Source: Paenibacillus marchantiophytorum (GTDB taxonomy: Bacteria; Bacillota; Bacilli; Paenibacillales; NBRC-103111). Taken from it: a stretch of 64,000 nt of DNA. Numbering within the stretch: the stretch's first letter is position 1; each line of letters starts with the position of its first letter. The stretch lies in assembly GCF_014640555.1 (NCBI RefSeq), contig NZ_BMHE01000006.1:124001-188000 (forward strand). Direction: 5' to 3'. Shown here piece after piece: positions 47,401-55,904 of this stretch. A program made the position numbers and the translations under genes. The notes beneath the pieces were generated by a model. It worked only from the letters and a program-made list of their open reading frames with translations. It made no database searches and had not been told where the DNA came from.

Positions 47401-48649
47401 CATCTATACAGGAACCTCCAATGCAGGAACAACGAGTCAGGTTTCTGCCGGAGATGCGAACTGGTCGGACTATATCTACAGCTCCATGGTGAAATTCAAG
47501 ACAGGAAGCGTCTATGATGCTAGTCTGCGCTTCCGCATTCAGGACACGAATAATCAGTATGGGCTTACGTTGGATGGCAATAGTAACCGCGTGAAATTAT
47601 CGAAACAAGTTGGTGGTACATGGTCAACCATCTCAACTGCGAACGGAATTACCTTTGCCCCGGAGAAATGGTATAACGTTGCGGTTCGTGCCATTGACGA
47701 TTTTATTTCTGTCTCCGTTAATGGCGTTACCGTTCTGCAAGCGAATGACAGCACGTATAAGACGGGGAAAGTTGGCTTAGCGCTTTACAATGGAACAGCA
47801 GCTAATTTTGACGATGCTTGGTTGGCACAATTAAAGGTTGATACCAGTGTCGATGTTCCGTTGTCTTCTCTTTCTGTAACATCTGGTTCCAGTACGATAA
47901 CTACGAATGATGGGAATTTGCAAATGAGCGCTGCGCAATCACCAGCCAATGCGACCAATTCCGACTTTACTTGGGCCGTATTCGAATCTGACGCCGTAAC
48001 GCCAACTACAAAAGCTACGATTGACGGCAAAGGTTTATTACATGCATTAAATAATGGAACGGTGTCGGTTGCAGCCCTATCCAACGATGGTTCTACGATT
48101 AAAGCATGGAAGAACATCGTTATCTCGGGTCAAACAGTCGGTAATCCGATTGTGGCGATAGACCCGGTATCCGTCATAACGGTCAAAGATACGCTTCCAG
48201 CTTTGCCAAGCACGGTGAAGGTCCGCTATAACAATAATACAACGGGTACAGCGAATGTCGTATGGAATACGGTAACCAGCTCGCAGGTTGCTTTATCAAC
48301 GACGCCATATGCAAACGGACAATCGCAAGGGAAATTTACAGTTAGCGGCACAGTAACCGGAACGGGCTTGAAGGCGACGGCTTATGTGGTGGTTACGCCC
48401 AAAATAACTGGTGGTCTTGCGGTTACACAGAATGTGACGCACGGTGTACTTACCACAACTCCTTACACCTACACGACGCTTACCTTCGATTGTGGCGGTG
48501 GTACGACTTTCAATGGCATCAGCCGGTTAGTCTGGTGGGATACGTATGTGAATACGTCAACCATGACGGCAGGGCAGAATATTACTGTGCAGGGTACGCT
48601 TGATGCGCTGCCATATCAAAAAGTAACGATTACGATTCATGCTAATTAA
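44444..48649 (+). CDS. secreted multimodular protein with GH98-like catalytic region
   Basis: The 1401-residue secreted protein has a signal peptide cleaved near AHA-A (35-36). Residues 36 to about 350 resemble GH98 endo-glycosidases (xylan or blood-group glycan enzymes): HPLFVMQVVMGPNT, SVPDDVKPYVAFVLHPGHNS, LEQLFQKYPNMMG and EGFWLSGAAGNWGPYYDSY. The following beta-rich region to about 600 fits the GH98 C-terminal part. Then come a beta-sandwich (about 608-735, TADVYIDGVLWAKD), two concanavalin-type modules (about 737-925 and 926-1137), an Ig-like module (1138-1232), a bacterial Ig-like module (1233-1321) and a short C-terminal domain. No sortase or S-layer motif is seen. AGGAGG fixes ATG 44444. 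The similarity is recognisable but distant, so the substrate is open; importer four presumably takes up its products. Confidence 0.65.
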   Translation: MVKNCIIKVSMLMLSFILVFAVAVPLLAPVQTAHAAVPLRKVIDNNHPLFVMQVVMGPNTNGDPAFRRDNNKKWDVKQAWASVPDDVKPYVAFVLHPGHNSWMNTDDARKWVEDNMKEGKDLNIPLFVLFGESPTKDTSSLTGYAWLEQLFQKYPNMMGTAVSELTGVSGSIPSLLAMESQYGGFHIQSSMEDTDVFANKMQTKSYYDSVAMYKDNFIYSPKQIHKNINKMAGEAEGFWLSGAAGNWGPYYDSYAFYGCGAFGVNTNGGGKSEKCRRSVPENLYAMNMLDQYQMGATVYHFENQLDIPALNDAYTPLFSQSILPTMRYIIQHPAPSKAQVTSQIKVAYSASQGLMTALNDNDGGRAMLYEGLYENPPDYLNQQGLYYLPRTTGRYYVIPQFSASAPASALTPFANVLTKSSYESQFKTIPDKVAYMNSKYPATYTGDAFAQKVNNQWLVYNSKYTTNTYQNAFLPLSAGSAFKEIDFTDITPHSYALVEDGSTSLQVELNNYRTDHTQDLYVPGGDRGLDFTDYYEAYSFVPDPKDSSLRLDTIKVKTSNKPVLTISGYDQHYTYAESFDSAADVYTLSVNHNGPVHIQLDTVAGDGSGWTLADDGDANIIYTGTWTNSGAADDYQSTYRTSSAANASAQYKFFGTSVEWLGRTTSSGGTADVYIDGVLWAKDVSTSSAAPQSGQVLFSKTGLSNYTHTIKIVNKSGTIGVDRFSYAAAETPMPKALNLNDFSFATAESDQDNQLGSEHWTITNGNMKGEPWVGPWGADELVYNKKQKYADFTYELDVNTSIGTPVRAVFRGDPMAGTSYSLFLDPTNWNVFKDATNEQIKLYKDDHTLLAASTALTLATNTWYHIKIVATGSQIQCYINNTLVITKTDTSYSTGYTGVKINSNIGGKNDFVYFDNPKVTVNGTVSYSSDFSSWSTAADWVGDGAMVFPNWPVRTSFEFPWQWASTGNGTWAVQTDDTIRTSGESGIYTGTSNAGTTSQVSAGDANWSDYIYSSMVKFKTGSVYDASLRFRIQDTNNQYGLTLDGNSNRVKLSKQVGGTWSTISTANGITFAPEKWYNVAVRAIDDFISVSVNGVTVLQANDSTYKTGKVGLALYNGTAANFDDAWLAQLKVDTSVDVPLSSLSVTSGSSTITTNDGNLQMSAAQSPANATNSDFTWAVFESDAVTPTTKATIDGKGLLHALNNGTVSVAALSNDGSTIKAWKNIVISGQTVGNPIVAIDPVSVITVKDTLPALPSTVKVRYNNNTTGTANVVWNTVTSSQVALSTTPYANGQSQGKFTVSGTVTGTGLKATAYVVVTPKITGGLAVTQNVTHGVLTTTPYTYTTLTFDCGGGTTFNGISRLVWWDTYVNTSTMTAGQNITVQGTLDALPYQKVTITIHAN

Positions 48650-48679
48650 ATAAAATTTTGCGATGCTTCCTTCCATATA

Positions 48680-48725
48680 ACCAAACGATCGGCGATTCCA
48701 TTCCAGGAATCGCCGATCGTTTGGT
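48680..48725. terminator. Convergent terminator hairpin, 20 base pairs
   Basis: ACCAAACGATCGGCGATTCC (48680-48699) pairs perfectly with its complement at 48706-48725 over a 6-base loop. It separates the GH98-like and GH5 genes, which face each other. T runs are short on both sides. Confidence 0.7.
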
Positions 48726-48733
48726 AAGTAAGG

Positions 48734-50245
48734 TTATTGCTGGATAATTTGAATATCATCCGCGTAAAATTCAGCTGAAGCATCGCCTTTCCAAATAAAC
48801 ACCGTGCCATCTGAGAAATCCGATGGCGTTGTGAAGACGATTTGATTCCAAGACCAGTAGGAACCACCTGTGTAAGATAGAGTTTGCTGTGTCACCGAAC
48901 CGGATAGCGTCGTGTACTTAACGCCAAGATCGGCTTTGCCATATCCCCAGGCCATGAGCTTGTAAGTTGTGTTCGGACGCAGACCGATATTTTGGCCGGC
49001 ACCGCCCGTCGCCCCTGAACTAATCTTAATGGCTTTGGCTCCGTTCTTAACAATCGACGTGCTAACAGACGCTTGCCCCCAGTTATTCCAATAGGTCAAA
49101 TTATCTTCAAAGAAACCATTATTCATGATGGGGAAATTGTGTTGGGGTACAGGTGTGCTTAACGAACTTCGGTTATCATCCCAAATCAAGCTGCCCATCC
49201 AGGTCAGGTTGGATGGTTTGACGCCATCTGTGCGATTAATTTCGTAACCGCCTCCACTGGTTGATCCTGTAGTCATATTGAAATTATCATCGCCCTCGCT
49301 TACCCAATGCCACGCAACTCTGCCGATATGATTCGGAATGGCTACGTTGAGCACAGCCTCCATAGCTAAGGCTGTAGAAGCGTTAGAGCCGCCATACTCC
49401 CCAATAATGACAGCCAAATTCTGATTATGTGCTTGTGTCATATAATTGTTCAATCGCGTTGCGCCATTACTCCAATTGTCGTAGGGATGAAGCGAGAAGA
49501 TAAGATTCGAGTATTTATTCTTCAGATAGGCGCCTTGTGAAATGATGGCACTATCCGAATTCCCGCCAAGATAGCCGTTTGCTTGTCCCCAATTGTGTTC
49601 ATCGACAACGATAATATTTTGAGCCCCTGCAGCTCGGATAGCACCAATAATGTCATCATGGAAGTTTTTCCATTTGGTGATCGAATCGGCATTTGAATAG
49701 CTTCCTAGTCCAGGTTCATTGGCAATATTAAACCAGACATAGGGATTATTTTTATACGTATTCGCAATATTAACCCACCAATCTTTCATCTCCTGCACCG
49801 AAGGAATCCGGCTTCCGCCAGAATCATAAGTGACGCTGCTTTCTGCCCAAGTGCCATAGATGTCGTGGTTTTCAATCATGGATACGACGCCTTTGGCTGT
49901 AAATGCATTCACAATGGCATTCATATCCATATTGTTGGCCACACCATACTGAGCCATCCGTGGAAAGGTGTTGATACGTACCGTATTGAATTTCCATACA
50001 TTGGAGATTAAAGTGGCATCTTGTGTTGTTTCACGGGTATAAGGCCATCGCGGACCGTTAACATTCACACCTTTGACGATAAATTCATTGCCGTTTGGAT
50101 CATTGATCGTGGTGCCATTCACTACGAATTTGCCTGTGCCCGCTGCGTGGGCAGTCGTACTTGTAATCAAAGAGAACGGGACAATCAATAGGGCAGCCAA
50201 CACCACCAGGATGCTTCTTGCATACGCTTTCAAGCTTGATTTCAA
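48734..50245 (-). CDS. secreted GH5 glycosidase with C-terminal carbohydrate-binding module
   Basis: The 503-residue secreted endo-glycanase has a signal peptide ending near AHA-A (33-35). The GH5 barrel (about 38-350) has FNIANEPG with acid/base Glu177 and AVIIGEYGG with nucleophile Glu283. HNWGQANGYLGG and AWHWVSEGDDNFN are as in mannanase-type GH5 enzymes. A beta-sandwich module of the CBM4/9-like kind fills about 370-503 (NNGFFEDNLTYWNNWGQ). A beta-mannanase or related beta-1,4-glycanase is the best guess. The start is TTG 50245 with AAAGGAGGAAA before it. It is a single gene, divergent from 50560. Confidence 0.85.
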   Translation of the reverse strand: MKSSLKAYARSILVVLAALLIVPFSLITSTTAHAAGTGKFVVNGTTINDPNGNEFIVKGVNVNGPRWPYTRETTQDATLISNVWKFNTVRINTFPRMAQYGVANNMDMNAIVNAFTAKGVVSMIENHDIYGTWAESSVTYDSGGSRIPSVQEMKDWWVNIANTYKNNPYVWFNIANEPGLGSYSNADSITKWKNFHDDIIGAIRAAGAQNIIVVDEHNWGQANGYLGGNSDSAIISQGAYLKNKYSNLIFSLHPYDNWSNGATRLNNYMTQAHNQNLAVIIGEYGGSNASTALAMEAVLNVAIPNHIGRVAWHWVSEGDDNFNMTTGSTSGGGYEINRTDGVKPSNLTWMGSLIWDDNRSSLSTPVPQHNFPIMNNGFFEDNLTYWNNWGQASVSTSIVKNGAKAIKISSGATGGAGQNIGLRPNTTYKLMAWGYGKADLGVKYTTLSGSVTQQTLSYTGGSYWSWNQIVFTTPSDFSDGTVFIWKGDASAEFYADDIQIIQQ

Positions 50246-50413
50246 TTGAATTTCCTCCTTTAGAATGAAGATCAGATACCAATGAGTTAACGGTAAGACT
50301 TACCTCCTTCCGTTGAAGTGATAACCAGCAAATTGGATTGAAGGTTATACCTTTAAAGTAACATAATGGAAGATAATTCATGGTTAGACAATGTGATGCC
50401 AATGGTAGGGGAA

Positions 50414-50524
50414 ATGTCTACATTTGATATTGATGTCTGCATGTGGAAGGGGCACTTTCACTCGAATGTCCTACCTTCAGCAATCTGATGTCTCTCTCGG
50501 ACATTCCAGGTAGCCACCTATAAT
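50414..50524 (+). promoter_or_regulatory. Divergent region with four ATGTC repeats and a -10 box
   Basis: The 314-base gap between the GH5 gene and 50560 holds ATGTC at 50414, 50433, 50466 and 50488, each followed by a C/T-rich continuation (TACA, TGCA, CTAC, TCTC). Then comes TATAAT at 50519-50524 with no clear -35. The spacing of 19-33 bases would suit an AraC-type activator. The rest of the gap shows no gene. Confidence 0.35.
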
Positions 50525-50559
50525 GGATGTCAGATCATCATGTGAAAAGAGGGTGTACC

Positions 50560-50928
50560 ATGAGTAAAATGTACGTCAATGTTATTCATCGAGGGGATCG
50601 CGGTGCCTTGACGAGTCGTGACGATTACTTTGCTTCACATCCTGCGAATGTGATGAGAGCGAAGGCAAATGATGGACCGAATAGTCCGTATATGCGCCGT
50701 TTTATCGATCAATGGATTGAGCAGAAGAATTACAATGGCTTCGCCTATTACAGTGTATTTGTTAGCACGCTGTGGGTTGTGCCTGACAATATCTTCGTCG
50801 ACGCCGTGAATCACTCACGTGCGATGTATATCGATTCCCTGCAATATTTAAAAGAAAAGAGAGAACGTGGCGAAGTCGACTTTGTGACGATGTCCGAGTT
50901 TGCCGATGTGTACAATCGCATTCCGTAA
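50560..50928 (+). CDS. small protein of unknown function
   Basis: The 122-residue product has no signal peptide. It is polar, with aromatic-rich stretches (NGFAYYSVFVSTLWVVPDN) and an end like SLQYLKEKRERGEVDFVTMS. This resembles the C-terminal part of polysaccharide deacetylase-like barrels, where a final helix and strand with such a pattern occur. No metal-binding His or Asp motif of a deacetylase is present, so it may be a fragment of one. AAAAGAGGGTG precedes ATG 50560. It is followed after 49 bases by the SGNH esterase gene and probably cotranscribed. Confidence 0.5.
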   Translation: MSKMYVNVIHRGDRGALTSRDDYFASHPANVMRAKANDGPNSPYMRRFIDQWIEQKNYNGFAYYSVFVSTLWVVPDNIFVDAVNHSRAMYIDSLQYLKEKRERGEVDFVTMSEFADVYNRIP

Positions 50929-50977
50929 TGAGAAGTACAAGCTCTACAACAAGTAAAACAAGGAAGGGGTGGCAACG

Positions 50978-52018
50978 TTGATCTATAATAATCTGGCCTT
51001 TCATAATGTGACTGAACTTACCCCGGTCGGCCAAGGCACGGCGGTGCAGCTGTGCCGCATTCCCACGGAATTGCGTCTTCAACTGCACCCATTCGCACAT
51101 GACTCGGGTCTGAAGACGGGAGGTGTGGAGATTCGGTTCCACATGATAACCGATCGCGTGACCTTACACCTTGAAGTATTGAATGCCGGGCAATTAACGA
51201 GCGAGCATACGGTTGCCCAGGTGTATCATGGCACATTTCAGGAAACATCGCCGCGTATTCTTGGCACGCATGTGACAGAAATCGTGATTGAACGCCCTGG
51301 TGAACTCGCTTTAATGAAGCAAATCGCGGACGAGGAAAGGCTTGTGTTTGCGCCGGATCTTGTTCGTGTCATATTGCCCTATGAGAGTCAGATTGCATTC
51401 GTGCGTGTTGAAGGGGAAACTGAACCGCCAAGAGCATGCAGTGTACCGGACAAACGGCTGCTAGTCTATGGTTCTTCGATCTCGAATGGTGCATCCGCGG
51501 TTCGTCCAACGGGTTCATACGCCATGCGAACGGCTGCAGGGCTGCAGGTGGATCTGCTGAATGTATCCTTTGCGGGGGGCGCGATGGTCGATGCTGTGAT
51601 GGCTGATTATTTGGCTGCATTATCCAACTGGCATGCGGCTTTCATTGAGCTCGGGATTAATATGATTTGGGATGTTGGGCAAGGAAGACCAGGCTCGCCA
51701 GACGAATTCCGGGAGCGGGTTGATTACTTCATTTCCCGAGTAGCGGATGCACATCCAGACAAATGGATTTTCTGCACCGATCTTTTCACCTTCAAAGGAG
51801 ATGTGAGTCAGGGAGAAGATCGACTTGCCTTCCGTTCAGCCGTAGCCGATAAAGTGAAGCAAATGAATAGATCCAAGCTTGTCTATATTCCGGGAACGGA
51901 CCTATTAACGAGAGCGTCGCTGCTGACATCTGATTTAATTCATCCTTCGGAAGAGGGTTTAATGGAGATTTCAGATCGGTTAATGGACATCATTCGGATG
52001 TATGGGTCTTTTGAATAA
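50978..52018 (+). CDS. SGNH-type carbohydrate esterase, two domains
   Basis: This 346-residue cytoplasmic esterase has an N-terminal beta-sandwich (about 1-150) followed by an SGNH hydrolase domain. Block I is VYGSSIS with the likely nucleophile Ser167, the Gly block is FAGGAM, the Asn block is ELGIN with Asn228, and the last block is SDLIHPSE with Asp319 and His322. The design is that of CE2-like and related acetyl-sugar esterases. There is no signal peptide, so it should deacetylate imported oligosaccharides. The start is TTG 50978, eight bases after AAGGGG; GTG 50969 sits on the ribosome site. Confidence 0.72.
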   Translation: MIYNNLAFHNVTELTPVGQGTAVQLCRIPTELRLQLHPFAHDSGLKTGGVEIRFHMITDRVTLHLEVLNAGQLTSEHTVAQVYHGTFQETSPRILGTHVTEIVIERPGELALMKQIADEERLVFAPDLVRVILPYESQIAFVRVEGETEPPRACSVPDKRLLVYGSSISNGASAVRPTGSYAMRTAAGLQVDLLNVSFAGGAMVDAVMADYLAALSNWHAAFIELGINMIWDVGQGRPGSPDEFRERVDYFISRVADAHPDKWIFCTDLFTFKGDVSQGEDRLAFRSAVADKVKQMNRSKLVYIPGTDLLTRASLLTSDLIHPSEEGLMEISDRLMDIIRMYGSFE

Positions 52019-52131
52019 GCTTGTGACAGGAATTCCCACACTTGAAAGGGATTCACTCCATCCGATACGATGAGTTGTCCCGCTAGACAACGGATGATTC
52101 GCAAGAAAGCAAGCAAGGAAGGATGATTGTC

Positions 52132-52194
52132 ATGAGTTTCAACCAAGCTTGCTCCAAATCATATCAGGATTCGATTTATATGCAGGCAAAATAA
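52132..52194 (+). CDS. 20-residue small open frame before a terminator
   Basis: GGAAGG at 52118 precedes ATG 52132. The peptide MSFNQACSKSYQDSIYMQAK ends at TAA 52192-52194, just before a terminator hairpin. The position and ribosome site suggest it may be translated. It could equally be a gene remnant. No family is recognised. Confidence 0.3.
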   Translation: MSFNQACSKSYQDSIYMQAK

Positions 52195-52205
52195 GCAGAT
52201 TCCCA

Positions 52206-52244
52206 AAAATCGAACGATTTTCCACTACATTCGTTCGATTTTGC
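52206..52244 (+). terminator. Rho-independent terminator of the esterase unit
   Basis: AAAATCGAACGA (52206-52217) pairs perfectly with TCGTTCGATTTT (52231-52242). A possible -10 TATACT (52269-52274) for the next gene follows. Confidence 0.7.
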
Positions 52245-52328
52245 TACGTTTCAGATGACAATTCCTTCTATACTAAATGTAACTAATTTATGCACGTTCA
52301 GAATCGACACATAGAGGGAGGCATCACC

Positions 52329-54017
52329 ATGCAAGTAGATGTGTCCAGAATCGCGTGGAGCTATCCAGGTTCCTACTACGCTTTTTCGCAAATGTCTGCC
52401 TATCAGGACGAGCCTGAGGGGCTATATATAAGAACACTTCATAAAGATGTGTATCGTTCACGTATTGCCAGATTTGTTGTGCTTCATCAGGGACAAGTGA
52501 TTCCCTATCGCGAAGAAGCGACGGCGACGAGTTTATCACTATATTCTGATTTCGGCAGTGTTAAGCTTATTTTCGAAGGCACGAATACCATTCAGTTCTA
52601 CGGAGAGAACGTAGGGCTGGGTGTGGAGTTTATACGAGCTTCACATGTCGTTCCTGCAGGATATCATCAGTGTGATGTGAACTGTGACGGGCAGCGTGAA
52701 CGCGTGAGATTAACTATGCTGCAAGGGGAAATGGCTATTGAATCACCGTGGAACCGAGATAACGCTGACTATGTTCATGTTCGATGCGAGGCACGGCCGA
52801 CCGATTCAAGCTTTGAAGGTGTGTTCGAGCTGTATCGTGACAGCATCGTTTGGCCGGCGAGAACGTATCCTTCCTTCGCAGAGAGTCTTGCTGGCGTGGA
52901 AGCGACATTCGCGCATTATCTGGACGCGGCGCCTAAGCTGCCAGAGCACTATAGCGATACAAGAGAATTAGCAGCTTATGTCAATTGGATGAGTGTGGTG
53001 AAACCCTATGGACATATCCAAAGACCAACGATGTATGCTTCCAAGAATGGGATGAGCGGGATATGGAGCTGGGATCATTGCTTCCACGCGATGGCTGTAG
53101 CGGAGCAGGATCCAAAGCTTGCTTGGCATCAATGGATGACGTTGTTCGATCATCAAGATGCGTTTGGGGCGCTGCCCGATACGATTTCAGACGGGTATAT
53201 CATTCGAAGCTATGTGAAACCGCCGATTCATGGATTTGCCTTGCAATGGATGATGACCCATACAGACGGTATTACGAAAGACATGCTGGCAGAAGCCTAT
53301 TCGCCTCTAAGTAAATGGACCCATTTCTGGTTGAAGTATCGGGACAGCGATGACGATGGTATTCCGGAATATCATAATGGCAATGATAGCGGCTGGGATA
53401 ACAGCACGATTTTCTATGATGGCATTCCACTCGAAAGTCCAGATTTGTCGACCTATTTAATCATTCAAATGGAGACGTTAGCCAAGATCGCCCACCAGCT
53501 TGGGAAAGTAGAAGAAGGCAGGCAGTGGACGCAGCAAGCCGATCAATTACTCGCCAACATGTTGGAACACTTCATCGTTGGTGGAGTGCTTCGTGCCAAA
53601 CGTTCAGGCAGTCATGAGGTCGTCGACAGCAAATCACTCATCATGTTCATTCCGCTCTTGTTAGGCGAACGATTGCCGAAATCAATCCGAGATCGTATGA
53701 TAGAAGAATTACAAGTAGAAGGAGCATTCCTAACGAAATACGGTCTATCCAGCGAACGCTTGGATAGTGACCGATATGAAGAAGATGGGTACTGGCGAGG
53801 GCCAATTTGGGCACCGCCCATGTTCATCCTTTCGCATGCGCTTCGTGAGATTGGCGATATTACTTTTTCGCGTGAGTTGGCTCGAAGATTCTGTGATCTT
53901 GTGGCGCTAAGCGGGATGGCGGAGAATTTCCAAGCAGGGACAGGGAAGCCTCTTCGAGATCCGGGTATTGTATGGACGTCGAGCGTATTTTTATTACTTG
54001 GCAGTAAATACTTGTGA
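52329..54017 (+). CDS. GH63-like glycoside hydrolase
   Basis: This 562-residue cytoplasmic enzyme has an N-terminal beta-domain (about 1-190) and an (alpha/alpha)6 barrel. Barrel motifs are those of GH63 and trehalase-like families: SGIWSWDHCFHAMA, GNDSGWDNSTIF (with the probable acid Asp), GYWRGPIWAPP and GMAENFQAGTG (with a Glu in the base position). Known relatives act on alpha-linked glucose, mannose or mannosylglycerate. The exact linkage cannot be read from sequence. GAGGGAGG places the start at ATG 52329. It sits before the fifth sensor/regulator/importer set and probably processes what that set brings in. Confidence 0.72.
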   Translation: MQVDVSRIAWSYPGSYYAFSQMSAYQDEPEGLYIRTLHKDVYRSRIARFVVLHQGQVIPYREEATATSLSLYSDFGSVKLIFEGTNTIQFYGENVGLGVEFIRASHVVPAGYHQCDVNCDGQRERVRLTMLQGEMAIESPWNRDNADYVHVRCEARPTDSSFEGVFELYRDSIVWPARTYPSFAESLAGVEATFAHYLDAAPKLPEHYSDTRELAAYVNWMSVVKPYGHIQRPTMYASKNGMSGIWSWDHCFHAMAVAEQDPKLAWHQWMTLFDHQDAFGALPDTISDGYIIRSYVKPPIHGFALQWMMTHTDGITKDMLAEAYSPLSKWTHFWLKYRDSDDDGIPEYHNGNDSGWDNSTIFYDGIPLESPDLSTYLIIQMETLAKIAHQLGKVEEGRQWTQQADQLLANMLEHFIVGGVLRAKRSGSHEVVDSKSLIMFIPLLLGERLPKSIRDRMIEELQVEGAFLTKYGLSSERLDSDRYEEDGYWRGPIWAPPMFILSHALREIGDITFSRELARRFCDLVALSGMAENFQAGTGKPLRDPGIVWTSSVFLLLGSKYL

Positions 54018-54073
54018 GATAGGTAGGGAAATCATTTAGGGGATGTCTCCTGGTTATGTGAGCCTTGTTGAGG

Positions 54074-54103
54074 AAGGACCACGTAGCTGTGAGGCGTCCT
54101 TTT
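54074..54103 (+). terminator. Weak terminator after the GH63-like gene
   Basis: AAGGAC (54074-54079) pairs with GTCCTT (54096-54101), followed by TTTG. It overlaps an in-frame TTG upstream extension of the kinase gene, supporting the later start. Confidence 0.4.
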
Positions 54104-54152
54104 GATATTAGGAACGTGTTCCGATTTAGGCGAGAGACTGGGGAAGATACCG

Positions 54153-55904
54153 ATGATAACTAAGTTAGGCAGATTGGCTCATACAAATACACTGAGGTTC
54201 AAACTAGTGGTCATTATGATAGCTAATGTATTGATTCCTATCTTGCTCCTGGGGAGTATTTCTTACTATTCGATCTATTCGATCCTTCAGAACAATATTG
54301 AGAAGGGTGTTCAAAGTCGAATGAAGGAGATTGTGCATACGATGCAATCTTCGCTCGACAATCTGGGGTATGCTTCCCGCCAGCTTACGCTGGACGGTGA
54401 CATCGGTGGACGATTAGAGCAGTATATGAATCCTACCCTTCCGAATAATATGAAATCGGACATCCAGAGTGATATCGAATCTCGACTTACCCTGATCAGT
54501 TATGCGAATCAAGGGCTTGGCGCGATGTACTATTTCATTCCCGAACAGAAACTGAATCTCTTTGAGACGATGCTCATCAAAAAAAATGTAAATCCGATGG
54601 ATTTTCCTGTACTTCGCTCGGAACCCGTGACCGTATATCAGGGGCCGCACCCTAGTATGTATTTATACAGTGATAATATGGTTTTTTCCATCATTCAAGA
54701 AATGACAGGCAATAAAAACTTGCCGAAAACCTACGTCTATATTGAAACGAACTTCAAAGTGTTTCGTGATTTATTTCCGAAAGATGCCTTCGGTTTTCAT
54801 GTGAATTACTTGATCACAGATGGTTCGCATCATATTCTCTACAGCGATATGGCGAAGACTTATCCCGTTCATTCGCAGTTGGCCCTAACCGATAATAGGG
54901 CGAGCCAAGTGGTCTCCAATCAAGGCCAAAAGCTATTCGCTGAGCGTGGTGAAGGGGATTGGTCCATTGTAGCCGTTGTTAATAAAAGTGATTTATCCAA
55001 TGAAATTATATCATGGTCTACAAGGTATACGTTGATTGCCATAGGTTCGCTCGCGATTAGCTTAATATTAGCTTGGATGACATGGCGCATTATTCATCAG
55101 AAGCTGCATCTGTTGAAAAATGAAATAAAAATGACCGCAGATTTACAATTTGATCGCCCTTATGTGCCTATGAATATTGTGGAATTCGACGAAGTAATCG
55201 ATCGTTTCTACCTGATGCGCACTAGAATTCGTGATCTGATTATTGAAGTTGAGGAGAAAGAGAAGAATAAACGCAAGCTGGAAGTTCAGAAGCTTAAATA
55301 TCAAATTAACCCGCACTTCATTCACAATACATTAAATACGATACAGTGGATTGCCAGGATGCATAAGCAGGAGGAAATCGTCAACCTGGTATCCGTTTTC
55401 TCTCGCATATTGCACTATAATTTAGGCAAAGAGGGCGACATGGTACAAATTCGCGAAGAAATCAATGCTTTGAAGGATTATGTGGCCTTACAGAAGATTC
55501 GATATAACCATCACTTTCAAGTCGATTTTCATATTGATCCGCTGGCAGAAGAACTAATCATTGTCCGATTCTTGATTCAGCCGCTTGTGGAGAATGCGAT
55601 GTATCATGGGTTTGCGGAAGATGATGGGCAAATTAGTGTTCGCGTCTACAAAGAATCGACAACTTTCTTTATTATAGAAGTCGAAGATAACGGGCAAGGT
55701 ATGACATTAGAGACCAAAGAGAAGTTATTGTATGCTAACAGCGATGCTCAAAAGAGCGGCTTAGGGATTGGGTTTAATTTTGTAAATCAAACGATTCGCG
55801 AATATTTTGGCGAGCAGCATGCCGTTGATATTCAAAGTGAAATCGGTAAGGGAACCTTAATTCGGATTCGATTGCCAATTCTAAGCAGGGGGAAGACAGA
55901 ATGA
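54153..55904 (+). CDS. YesM-type sensor histidine kinase (fifth pair)
   Basis: The 583-residue sensor has membrane helices near 18-42 and 292-312, with an extracellular domain between and HAMP after. The core has KYQINPHFIHNTLNTIQWI (His388) and the ATPase domain has LVENAMYHG, EDNGQGM and LGIGFNFVNQTI. GGGGAAG precedes ATG 54153. The frame is open to TTG 54102, but that region contains the terminator stem. It overlaps the regulator gene by ATGA. Confidence 0.86.
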   Translation: MITKLGRLAHTNTLRFKLVVIMIANVLIPILLLGSISYYSIYSILQNNIEKGVQSRMKEIVHTMQSSLDNLGYASRQLTLDGDIGGRLEQYMNPTLPNNMKSDIQSDIESRLTLISYANQGLGAMYYFIPEQKLNLFETMLIKKNVNPMDFPVLRSEPVTVYQGPHPSMYLYSDNMVFSIIQEMTGNKNLPKTYVYIETNFKVFRDLFPKDAFGFHVNYLITDGSHHILYSDMAKTYPVHSQLALTDNRASQVVSNQGQKLFAERGEGDWSIVAVVNKSDLSNEIISWSTRYTLIAIGSLAISLILAWMTWRIIHQKLHLLKNEIKMTADLQFDRPYVPMNIVEFDEVIDRFYLMRTRIRDLIIEVEEKEKNKRKLEVQKLKYQINPHFIHNTLNTIQWIARMHKQEEIVNLVSVFSRILHYNLGKEGDMVQIREEINALKDYVALQKIRYNHHFQVDFHIDPLAEELIIVRFLIQPLVENAMYHGFAEDDGQISVRVYKESTTFFIIEVEDNGQGMTLETKEKLLYANSDAQKSGLGIGFNFVNQTIREYFGEQHAVDIQSEIGKGTLIRIRLPILSRGKTE

